A DNA stretch of 64,000 nucleotides from Gymnogyps californianus (lineage: Eukaryota > Chordata > Aves > Accipitriformes > Cathartidae). The position numbers were made by a program, and so were the translations under genes. Below are positions 44,319-54,735 of the stretch, piece by piece (the first letter of the stretch is position 1; each line of letters opens with the position of its first letter). A model generated the notes under the pieces. The model was not told the DNA's origin. It searched no databases and saw nothing but the letters and a program-made list of their open reading frames with translations. The stretch is taken from contig NC_059481.1 of the NCBI RefSeq assembly GCF_018139145.2, forward strand, positions 15,860,368-15,924,367, given 5' to 3'.

Positions 44319-46975
44319 CCTTGTGCATCTCCATCCTCCATGTACCACCCTGCTTCCAGACCCCGTGGGGCCGTGGGTCCTGCCCTGTCCCCTTCTGTGT
44401 GAGACCTGGCCCCTGCTTGCCTGGAAGAGTAGCACCAGGAAAATATGTGCCGTATTTTTAGCTTGTTTTCATGTGACATAGCAGTTGGGGAGTCGAAGGA
44501 GAAGCCAGAACTGTGTGTGCGGCCAGCTTCCCTCCAGCTGCCACCCAACACTCTGGTGTAGGAGATAATGGAGCCTGTTAGTGACCGTCCCCATCCTGTA
44601 CCCTCCTCCAGCATGTGCCATCACCCCTACCTCTTCCCCTTCTCCCAGCTTCGGTCTACCTAAACAGAAAGGAAAACTGCTTATTTATTTAATTAAAGAC
44701 AAAAGTCCCAGGAGTGGAGCAGAGAGGTCAGGAAGGATTCCCAAGAGAGTGTGATGGTGTGATAGCACAGATGGGTGGCTTGGGGTGCTTCTCCTTGACC
44801 TCGGTGCCTGTTGCAGTGACAACTAAATGGCCTTGGGATCCCAGAGGTCCAGGGAAGGGTGCAGGGAGATGTGCAGCCCATGCAGCCCCTTCCTTGCAGC
44901 CCTCCTACGGCTCTGTGCTGGCCTCAGTTGTGCCAGGGAGGGCACAGGGCACTGGTGCCCTTGCTGGCTGCCACATGCTGTCCCTGGGGGACTGAGAAGT
45001 GGGTAGGAGCAGATGTGAGCATGGTGAAGTCCCCATCCTCCTGGGTTGTGCAAGGCTGCCCCTTAACTAGCTCTCCCTGAGCTGTCCCCAGGCAGTTCCC
45101 ACTAGGAAATGTTAATGTGGAAATGCTCAAACAGATGCTGGGAATCTGAGTGCTGCCGAGGACCCTGCATGCTCAGGGTTTTGCAAGGATAAATGAGGAA
45201 CATGAGTGCTCAGCTGAGCCGCAGCGATGCCAGGCTGTAACTCTTGACCCTGCCGGGACATGAAGCCACATGGGGGAGAGCCTGGGTGCCTCCAGCTGCT
45301 GACCTTCCTTCTGGTCCTGGAGCAGCTCTCGCCTCATCCCCCATCCCATGGTCTCCATGGAAATGCTGTGCAGTGACCTGGGCTGGGAACCCAGGAGTCC
45401 TGGCTCTCCGGTCTGTGATCCATCTGTGCATATGCTCCCTTGGGCTACCTGCCCTTGTCCTGGACCACAGCCCTCCTCCTGCCTGCTTCTAACCCAGGCA
45501 GGCAAGACCAGCTTGGGCATCCCTCGTGTCCATCCCAGTACAGATGGGATTGCCTCTGGGGAGCTCTGTGACTTGTGTGGCTGGAAAGATCTCTCTTGTC
45601 CCCCGAACTTCTTGCCTCCAGGGTGTGGCTGGCAGCTCCTGGGGCAATGATGTGGGGCCTGGTTCTGGCTGTCTCCTGCCTTGCCTGTGCTCTCCAAGCC
45701 AAAATATATGCCAGGAAAAGCGAGCTGAAAGCCATCGAGTCACTTGGTGGCTGCTGCTGAGCAGCATGGGGAGCAAGCAAAGTTCAGTGGGACACGGGAT
45801 CAAGGATGCTGTGTATTCCTGGCTCCCCAGCCTGCGGAGAGCATACTTGTCCTCCTGGGGCTCTCCTCGTGCCAGTTCAGAGAAGCTGAGTGTTACTGGG
45901 GACTGTTTCCTAGTTTGAGCCTCACATGGGCTCTGGACATATCTGTACCGCCAGCAGTCCCATGGGCTGTCCCAGGCTCTGCAGTGGGGAGGGCAGTGTA
46001 GCACAGAGCTGGGTCAGCGTCCGGGCAGCAGCCTGGTGCTCCCTTGGCAAATGCTGTGCCCCTCACTTCAGGCTGGGGCAGATGCTGGAGGGTGTCCTCG
46101 GGAGTATCAGAGCAAAACCCGAGCTCAGGGAGTGCATGCAGGTCTCTGATGCAGTGCAGGGCTGCTGGCTGGGCAGGGAGGGAGCCTGCACGACAGGGAG
46201 CTCTGTGGGGCCTGGCACTTGGTGGGTTAACAGCAAGGTGCATGGTACAGCTGGAGCGGATTCCGGAGAGGCAGAGCCTAATGCAGCTGAAGAGGTATCA
46301 GGTGGGAGAGCTGAGGTGTGGGCATTGGGGGATGTTAGGGTTTGTGGGTGAGGAAGGCAGGCAGGCAGGCAGTTGCAGTGCTCCTTGCAAGACGCTGCAG
46401 TAGCGGTTTTGAGAAGAGGAGCTGAAGCTGGGATGCTCTCAGGTATGAAGCTGCGTGGGTTGCCTGCCCTGGCTCCGGGCAGCGGGGCAGCCAGGAGGGA
46501 TGTGGGTGCCTGTAGCTGGTTGCTGGAGCAGCCCTGGCTTCCTGCTCGGTGGTGGGCTGCGATGATGTGTGTTGGTGCCTGTCTTTGAGTCCCCCCCCAG
46601 CACTTTGTGGATTTGTCCTCTGGCCCTTGGGAGCACAAGCCCTTGGCTCCTCGGTTGCAGCTGAGATCCCATCTTGGGGCTAAGAGGCACTGCTTTGGGC
46701 AACTCGGCCTGAAAATCCTCCTATCTGTGCCTTGCCCTGCCTGTGCTCTCCTCCAGGTCTTAATGGTTGAGGTCCCTGATGTCCCCAGCCTGAGCTGTGC
46801 CTGGCGTTGCTTTGTGTTGCAGATAAGCTCTCCCTTCCAGGAGGGATGGCGGTGGGATCCTCAGGCTTTGCCCCAGGCTTGTCCGCAGCCCCAGGCAGGC
46901 TGCCCAGCACCCAGTGTGCTCTGGGCTGCCCTGGCCCCAGGGGAAGGATCCCTGCCTTCCAAAAGGCATGGGTAA

Positions 46976-47084
46976 CATAAATTTATTTATTCAGAGACTT
47001 AATTAGCATCTTTAAATATTAAATAGTAAACAAACTGCGTCTAGCAGGATCAACATTTACAAACAGGGATTTTTTTTTTTTTTT
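46976..47084. promoter_or_regulatory. AT-rich candidate element with T15 tail
   Basis: ATAAATTTATTTATTCAGAGACTTAATTAGC, TTTAAATATTAAATAG and GTAAACAAAC (forkhead-type) lie within 70 bases, followed by T15 at 47070-47084. It might be a conserved block or simply AT-rich decay. Confidence 0.25.
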
Positions 47085-49800
47085 CTCCCCTCTCTGGGAT
47101 GTGCACTTGTTTTTTAAGTGTTTGGGGAGGAGCGGCTGTGTGTGGGCTCTGGTTGATGGGTGAGGGACCGACCCATGGCGCTGCTGGTGAAGGAGGGGGA
47201 GAGGATGGGGTGAAGGGGCATGAACAGACAGCAGGGCTGGGAAAAAGGAGGCAGAGAAGCAGGGATGTGTGCTCAGAGCATGGGTGTTGGGGAATTGCAG
47301 AGCCAAGTGCTGGATTCAGGTAATTCTCTGAGGATGTGCCATCCCCCTCCTGCCCAGGCAGGTGGAAGGGGACAGGCAGGAGATGGAGGTTCCTGCCATG
47401 GTACAGCTAATTGCAATTAAAAGGTGGTGGTCCCTGCAAGGGGAGGTGGTTTGCAACTGATCTGCCTCCTATTATCTCTGCAAATGGAGGCCTGCCTGGT
47501 AGCGGATTACACTGGGGGTTATTTATTGGCAAAGCACTGTACAGTTTTAATTTTTCCTTTTTGCTTATTCAGGCTTTAGCTCCAGAGGAAAATAGCCTGG
47601 GGTGGCTTTGAAATGGATTCTCTCTGCCCCATTAACTTATTCAGTGAGTTTAATGGGCCTTTTTTTCTCTGAGCCTTGAAGCCATCATTAAAAGGCAGAG
47701 ATTTATAAAAGCAAAGATACTCCTGAGCTTTAGTCAAACTTTGGGGTAGAGGGGTGGGGGCAATGGTGTTGTCACTGCCTGTGGTTCGGGTGAAGATGTA
47801 CAGGTTTTTGCTCAGGGATGTCATGAGTGTTGGATGCTGCTATTGTGCCTCTCTGGAAGTTTTACACGGAGAAGAGAACCAGGTTGCTTGGGACGCTGCC
47901 CTGGTGCTGCCCATGTTTCTCTGCTGGGGAGATGCCCCTGAGGAGCTGTGGGATCAGCCGGGCTGTGCTGGGACCGAGTCCTTGCCTGCGAACGAAGGGG
48001 CATTATCTGGGATCTTATGCGTTGGGATATTGCCCGCTGTGACTCGTAACCTGTCTGCGCTGCAACACTGCTGTCTCTGCAGGCTGAAAGAGAGAAACTT
48101 CTTCTCTTGCTTTGTGTAGGCTGCTCACAAATTTATTTTCATCTCATTTATGCCATGCCAGGGCTGGGCAGTGCTTGATGCTTTCATGGGTGTCTGCGAT
48201 CAATGCTTGGAGCCCTTCCTCTCCCTCCCTCTGCTCGTGGCACCTGGTCCTATTGCACCCCTGTGCTGAGCAACCCAACACTGCGAGAAATTGGGTGTCC
48301 CCTGCAGGGATTACACTTGTTAAGCATGCGGTCTCCTGGTATTTGTTGCAAAATAGGGTATCTGGGGAGCGTCTGGAGAACGAAACTGAGATGAAAAGTC
48401 TGAGTAAATTCCCTCTTTCTTGGGCTCTTCTAGGACTAACCTCTCCACCTTTTGTGTTGCAAACCAGACCTGGTGTCTTTTTGGGGAGTAAATGTAGGAG
48501 CATGTAAGACGTGGGTTGGCACGTCATCTAGGGGCACCCTCCTGCTGGCATGGTTGCATTTTTGGTCCCCCAGCCATGATGCGTTGCAAACATCACTTCT
48601 GCCTTGGCAGCCCTCGGCTTGTACCACCGATGGGGAGCAGTGGCAGGGAAGGGCTGGGGGGAGCAGGCTTTCCTGGCTCACTCCAGAACATTAAGTCAAG
48701 CTGGTCCTGGCACCTCCTGGGGTTGCAGAGGCCGGCGTAGTGCCTGTCACGCTTCCCTGAGTGCCCTGCACAGCGCAGTGTGTTCCGATGGGATGATGTC
48801 GCAATGTGGTGGGGTGGCAACCAGAGTCTCGGTGTTGGGACAACTTTTCCTATATATTTCTTTTCTTACTCCATGCAACCCTTGAGGTTGACCCCCGGCA
48901 GCGTGAGCAGGCCAGGAGTAACCCATGTGTCTCTGTGCCCATCCTGGCACCTGCCAGCTCAGGGATGCTGCTAGTATGAGCCTGGGCTGGGAGGTTTGTG
49001 ACAGCTGGAGGCCCAAATGTGCTGCCACCCCTCGTGTTTGCACCATGCGCTCGAGGTGTGCATCCCCTGCCAGCCCTGCTGCAGTTCAGGAGTGGGAGGA
49101 AGATGCGGTGGGAGAGCGAAAGGACCTGCTTGCCCAAACCAGTGTGCTCAGGGTTGCACGTGTGGGGCTGACCCCAGACCCTGGCTCCTGCTGGGTGCCA
49201 GAAGCAGCTGGAAAACGGGACCAGAGACTGGGTGACGTGTGCGTCTGTGCTGGTGGCCCCGGGGCTGGCTCGCCTGCCCTGCCACGGGACAGAGGGACAG
49301 CAGACCGTGACCCCTGCCTGCCTGTCGCCAGCCTGGCAGCCCCGTCCTGGTGGCGGTGAGGAGCCTTGGCAGTGGGACAAAGGCTGCCTCATTGCCAGGA
49401 GATGGGCTGGATCAGACCCTGGCAGGGAGGGGCTGTGGGGCTTGCCAGGAGGAAGGGCCTCCAGCTCCAGGAGGAGATGTCTGAGGGTTTGCTATTTGTC
49501 GCCTCCCTGGAGGGACTGACCACCGAGCCTGGCCTTGGCACGCTGCTTCGGGGCGGTGGCAGGACAGGGACATGCTGAAATGACCCTGAGGGTGCCCTGG
49601 CCAAGCAGAAACCAGCTGCAGCGTGCAGCCACGCTGGGATGGCGAGGGTCCCCGATGCTGGCCTGTCTGTGACCTCCAGAGCAAGGGGAAGGCTCATTGC
49701 AAATCCATCTGCTCCTGCGCCCCTCCCTGGGTCACAGCGGTCAGGGGAAGGAGACACTCATTTCCTAATAAACACCCATAAAAAGTACTTCTCCCCTACC

Positions 49801-49971
49801 CCTGTAAATCCTTGCCTCCTTGGTGCTACCTGCTGTGTAAATTGCTGCTGACCCTGTAAATCACCCTCTGCTTTGCTCTACCTCCCCTGGAACCGGCCCT
49901 TCCCTGTAAATCCTCTGTCCCCATCAGTTTTCTGCTGCCAACCCCCTTGCTCTGCCTGCGCTGTAAATCCT
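49801..49971. repeat. Degenerate minisatellite built on CTGTAAATC
   Basis: CCTGTAAATC recurs near 49801, 49853 and 49903, GCTGTAAATCC near 49960, and a variant GTGTAAATT near 49835. The main copies are 50-57 bases apart. Text between them is pyrimidine-rich and loosely similar (CTCTGCTTTGCTCTACC, CTTGCTCTGCCTGC), so this is a worn tandem array of units of about 52 bases. Confidence 0.6.
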
Positions 49972-49980
49972 GAGCCCCGG

Positions 49981-51894
49981 TGAGGCTGGGGGGGATGTAG
50001 GGAGGGAGGGTGCAGTGATGGGGTGATGGAGGGCAGCTGCCCCAGGATGGGTTAATCCCTCCCGACAGCTCCCCCGGGACTCACTCGGCAGTGGGAGCTG
50101 GTGGAGGACGTTCTGCCTGGCTGCCTGCAGGGAAGGTCATCCTTGTGCTGGAAGCAGGACAGGGCTGGGCTGTCATTTTCAGTCCCTGGGCTGCAGCCAG
50201 CTGAGTGCAAACTGGAGGGTGTTGGTGGAGCCTGCACCTGATCGCAGGCACCCCGGCCCTCAGGAGGGCTCCTGGGGAGGGCTGCTCCCCCAGGACATGT
50301 TTCTGAGATGTAAAAATAGCCAAAGTCAAGAGAAAATCTCCATTTATCCCTCGAGTGCTTGGGGTCATGCCGTAGCCTAGCTTTGCTGTGCCCCTATCTG
50401 AGCTCCTTTCAGTGAGTGCTGAAGGAACTGCATGCAGCAGAGATCCCTTGTGATAATGGAGAGCCATCACCTGAGCTTCTGTTGGATGCTGGTGCCCCGT
50501 TTCTGAGCCCTGAGTTGCTGGGATGACCATGCTGCGTTTTTTTTTCCCCTTATGATGATGCTGGGACAGCATGTAGGAGCTGAGGCAAGGGGTCTGGCAG
50601 AGACCTGACCCAAGGGAGGTGTAGGAAGCCAAGCATGGGGGCATCAGCACAGTGCCCTGAGCTGTATTGTCCGTAACCATGGCCTCACTGCTCAGCCCGG
50701 GCATGCTGGGCTGTGGCAGGGTGTGTAAGAGGAGGTGTTTCTGTCTTCATGGGAAAGGCTATAGAGCTGGTCGCTTGGCCCGTGGGGGCAGCTCTGCCTC
50801 GATCCAGGCTGGTAGTGCTGCTGCTTTGCTGTAGCTGGATGAGGTGTCCTGAGGGTGCGCACGCACCTGGCACCCCGACAGGGTGTTATTTGGTGTGCAA
50901 AATACTGAGCCTTTCTACATCCAAGGACTTAGTGAGCAGAAACCGATTATGCTCCAATACAGCCGCCTTTTTCCTCCTAATGAGCAGGAGTGAGCATTGC
51001 CCTGAAATGCGTGAGCAGCTCTGCCCCGCTCCCACAAAGGTCCATGGAGCACACAGCAGAAGATGCACAGGCAGAACCGGGGGGGTTCACCAGAGTGTTT
51101 TGGGATGGTGCTGTCTGCAAAGCTGCTGTGTGCACACAGGGTTTAGAGACTTCTGCTTGGCTCCCTGTGGAGGAAAATGCTGCAGGAGATCTGAGTGCCT
51201 TGTGATGTGGCTTTCCAGGTGCCCCAAATCCCCAAGGTATGAGTGGGAAGCTGGGATGCCAGCCTAGGGCAGGGGAGTGCAGCCCTTCCTGACCTCTCTC
51301 TGCAAGCCCCAAGCCTGGAAGTTGCAAGCCTCAACTGCCTGAGTGGTTCAGGGTTTAGTTTACAGGCGTGCTGGCCCTGACCCACCATGGACCATGTGTG
51401 TCCTCTGGAAAGGCACCGACCAGTGTCATTTGTGGCTCAACTCTGCCTGACCGCCCAGAGGGTAGTTGCCAGAAGACTTGCAAGAGAAGCAAGGTGATGC
51501 TCCGGGATGGCTGATTCAGGCATTAATATTAACTGCTCACACAGTGCTTTGCAATGGACCTGGGCTTGACCCAGCTGGGTGTTTCCTTTAGACCTTTCTC
51601 CTGCTGCCAAACATCCTTTTTTTTTTTTTTTTTTGGATTAGTTTTTCTCCTGTATCTTGTGTCTGAGGCCAGTTGTGTATTAACTCTGGGCTTATGATAC
51701 CGCTGTCCTCTGGCTTTTGGAGGAGGACGGAGGAGGAGATGTATGCCATGGAAGCACAGGGATGCTAGCAGCAGTGGGGAAGGCAGGGGGCAGCGGAGGA
51801 GAGCAGAGGTAGATTTTCAAAATCCGTATAAATAGCAAAAATAAATTTCCCGCAAACGCTTCCAGTCCTGCAGTATTAAGAAAGTGAAGCACTA
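49981..51894 (+). other. NTRK3: NTRK3 intron 1, no feature recognised
   Basis: GC-rich intronic DNA with a T18 run at 51617-51634 and a small AT-rich stretch near 51520-51555. No exon or repeat family recognised in the rest. Confidence 0.65.
51617..51634. repeat. T18 homopolymer
   Basis: Eighteen T in intron 1, about 260 bases before the LINE fragment and not clearly part of it. Confidence 0.8.
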
Positions 51895-52365
51895 GAGGAT
51901 AAGGAAAGCATGAGCAATAACAGCAGGGATTTAGAAAGAATAAATCTTGCCAGACAAACCTGATTGCTTTTTCTCTTTGATGGAATCGCAAAATTAGTGG
52001 CTGAGCAGAACGTGGAAATCCTAATATATTTGGATTTAGCAAAGCATTTGATATAGTGTGTCACCAAATCTTACTCTTAAAATTAGTTCGGTTTGCCTTG
52101 GATATGACGCTGCCAAATGGACTGAAAACTGGCTTAGGGCCCTAAACAAATAGTGATGGGCTGCGTTTGGGGAGAGACGGAGCTGTGGGAGCAGAGCTAC
52201 AAGCTAGCTTTTCTTATCAAAAAAAACCCCAAAATGACAGAACCCCCCCCAAATAATAATAATAAAACCCCCAGGAATGTGGCCTCAGTTTGAGGCACCT
52301 TATTACAGGAATATTGACAAACTGGAGAGAGTTCAGAGGCAAGCAAGGGAGAAAAGCCATCGGAG
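51895..52365 (+). mobile_element. Ancient CR1-type LINE fragment (reverse transcriptase remnant)
   Basis: The + strand encodes, across frame breaks, pieces of a CR1/L3-type non-LTR reverse transcriptase. GFRKNKSCQTNLIAF (near 51927-51975) corresponds to the block before the active site. EILIYLDLAKHLI (near 52018-52052) corresponds to the (V/I)YLDFSKAFD motif, where one catalytic Asp is still readable and the usual FD is lost. AAKWTENWL (near 52107-52135) matches the following KW…NWL block. NIDKLERVQRQAR (near 52311-52349) is the C-terminal DIDKLERVQRRA motif. Several hundred bases expected between the last two blocks are missing and replaced by A-rich, C-rich low-complexity text. The element is dead, 5' and 3' truncated, and gives no sign of activity. 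Family named from memory; a subfamily cannot be assigned. Confidence 0.8.
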
Positions 52366-53083
52366 GGGTCAAATTACCCTCGGAGGGAGGCTGGGGGCTG
52401 AGAAAGTCCCAGGGCTGGAGGCATTTCGGGGAGGAGCAGGTGGTGACTCGTGGGGCTGGGATGAATATTTGGGCTGTTGTTGGGACCTGGCAGCAAGCAC
52501 CTCAGCGCCTTCGCCCCCGCGCAGCGGAGAATCGCTAAGCTGCCCATTTCACGGCCCTTTCCAGATATTATCGAATAAGCAGGGGAAAATATTCACCGTG
52601 ACTGTCAGAAAGAACATCCCTGACTGGGGGAGCTGGGCACGTTTCCGCAGGGAAAATCTTAGGTCTAGGAGCAAGCACAAGGAGATGGCCCTGGGTGATT
52701 TGGGTCAGCAGATGGGGATTTTCCTGGGTTGTGGGCTTGGGTGGGAAGCCAAGAGGTGGTTGTAGCTGCCTTGAGGTGCTGCCTCCTGCAATATCTATCT
52801 GCACCCCACAGGCATTTATTTATCTTCAGGGAAAAGGCTGGGAAACTGCTGGTGGCAGCTGGAGTGCAGTTGTGTCCCCAGGGGAGGATGGCCAAGTCCC
52901 CAAGGGAGGATGGCTGAGTCCCTTCATGTTTAAAGACTTGTGGAGAGGTGGTGGCCCCCTGGTCACCTTGCAGAGGTAGGACAGGATAGCTTGATGCCTT
53001 TCGCAGGATTTTATATGAGGGGTTGAGCCCTGTCTGTAGAAGTCAGGAAGGATGAGGTCTTCCAGCAAGTTCATCCATGAAGG

Positions 53084-53101
53084 TGTCTGTCTGTCTGTCT
53101 G
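53084..53101. repeat. Short (GTCT)n microsatellite
   Basis: About four and a half GTCT units. Confidence 0.8.
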
Positions 53102-53689
53102 GCACGCTGAGCTCTTGGAGTCATTCAGCATTTGTTTGGGGCCTGGAAGAGATGCTAAGTGTGTGGAGGGTCTTGGCACAACTGTAATGTTCCCGTGAGG
53201 TGAGGAAATGTGTGTGTTCGTCAGTGATGGCTCTTTCCGATCAGCTGGGTCCTACCAAGGCTGTTGCCCACCACTGCCAGTGGGATGGGCTGGGTGAGCT
53301 GGGCCTTTCTGTTTGCCTTTTAAAGCAAATCTGTGTCTTTTGACACAAATGCAAAGAAACTTTCAGTACAGGAAAGGCAGCTTGCTAACGGGAACGTCGC
53401 TTTGCATAGGGAGCAGCTACTGGTGAGCCAGCGTGGCGGGGCAGGAGTTAGGTGAGCTAAACCAGAGTTAGGGAGAAAGCCATGGAGTGGAGCTGGGAAG
53501 GGCTCCTAGAAGATGGGGTGGCCTTGTGTTGGTGTCCTGGTCTCCCTGGGGGAGTACAGGGTTTCTTCACCCCCTTCTATGGTCTTTCAAGTGATTTTTT
53601 TCCCCCTCTTTGCATTGCTCCCTGCCCAAGGCTGAGCCTGCTGGGGGGGTGGCAGGATGGGGCCAAACCAGGCAAGGTTCGGGAGGTAT

Positions 53690-53945
53690 TTTTAGCTGTT
53701 CTAATTGTAGCAAATAAATGCCATTCTTACTTGTTGGGATTGAGCTATGGCTAAATCACAACTAGTTCTAATGATGATAATTACCGGATTTCAATATTTA
53801 TAGAAACGGGCGCTTCCTTCATATCGGCGGCTGCCGCTATGCTCTCACCTTCACAGATCGAAACCTTGGCTCATTATCGCTGCAGCTATTTATTTACTTG
53901 CACATTTTTAACCCACAGATGGCAATATATGAGAGATCTGAAATG
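53690..53945. promoter_or_regulatory. Strong candidate conserved non-coding element in intron 1
   Basis: About 250 bases of non-repetitive AT-rich sequence. It has homeodomain cores (GTTCTAATTGTAG, CTAATGATGATAATTACC), CAATATTTATAG and TTTATTTACTTGC, yet keeps CpGs (ACGGGCGC, ATATCGGCGGCTGCCGC, AGATCGAAACC, TTATCGCTGCAG). CpG retention inside AT-rich, non-coding, non-repeat DNA suggests sequence constraint. No frame resembles an exon. The enhancer role is inference. Confidence 0.42.
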
Positions 53946-54569
53946 ATACAGGCCCGCCAGGGATGTTGTAGTCTTTGGGTAGAAGCTGCGGGATGAATAG
54001 GGAAGCATCTCCTAAAGACCTGCGGGTTGGATTCTTGCTTTTTGGGCACCCTTTCAGAGATGTTCTCAGGTCTGCAAGCTTGCCTGTGTCTGCCAGGGCT
54101 TAGCCCCCAAAGGGTGGAGATGGCTGCGCATATTTTTGCATGCGTTAGCACAGTGGATTGCTGCCTCTGATCGCTGTGTGCACCAAAACACGCACACACT
54201 GTAACTGAGACAGAGCTTAAAGGTAAGGTGACACAAACAGCTCGAGTCCTGTAACGCTGGACTTGGAGGAGCTTGTGGAAAGGGGTCTGGGAAGTTCCTG
54301 CTTGCAGCAGCAGCTTCTGGATGTCTTGATTTAGCATCATCCCTCTCCAGCCTGGTACTGCAGAAGGGTGGACACCTTTTGGAGTGTGTGGGTGCAGAGC
54401 CATGTGTGTGGGTGGCACGTGTGCCCATCCTCTAAGCCTGGGATGGGGGTGCAGGCCCCCCTGGGTTGTATCAAATGAGCCCCGTCGGGCTGATCCCAGC
54501 CTGTGGATCCTCACTGGCATCCAGACCCGTGTGCCCATCGGGTCTGAGACTCCCTCCTTGTGCAAAGTG

Positions 54570-54735
54570 TAGAAAAGATTCACTTATTCAATTTGCTATC
54601 TCTCCAGTGCCACATAAGCTGTATTGATAAATTAATCTTATATTGTTGTGACTAAACAGCCCTGCAATTTTTTACACTGTGCAGTCTAATCTGTCTTGAC
54701 AGCTGTATCATTAGTTTATATTTGTTGTAATCTTA
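54570..54735. promoter_or_regulatory. Strong candidate conserved non-coding element in intron 1
   Basis: AT-rich block with TTGATAAATTAATCTTATATTG, a SOX-type ATTGTTGTG, GTCTAATCTG, and TTGACAGCTGTATC, which joins a MEIS/TALE-like TGACAG to an E-box CAGCTG. TATTTGTTGTAATC follows. Mixed TALE, E-box and SOX sites suit a neural or mesenchymal enhancer; inference only. Confidence 0.4.

Larger units (their letters stand above)
43061..49780 (+). other. NTRK3: NTRK3 intron 1, middle part
   Basis: GC-rich intronic filler. It contains a MIR-like fragment (43515-43610), a 14-base tandem duplication (44291-44318), a short (GGCA)n at 46354-46371, an AT-rich block with a FOX motif near 46976-47060, T15 at 47070-47084, and AT-rich text at 47500-47740. 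No exon identified. Confidence 0.7.

Noticed and set aside
52277..52765. 162-codon frame that begins with reverse-transcriptase-like text
   Set aside because: Only the first 30 or so residues belong to the LINE fragment; the remainder is unrelated intron DNA read by chance. Not a gene.
53928..53941. CTCF-like CCCACAGATGGCA
   Set aside because: One base short of the core spacing, so it does not fit the consensus.
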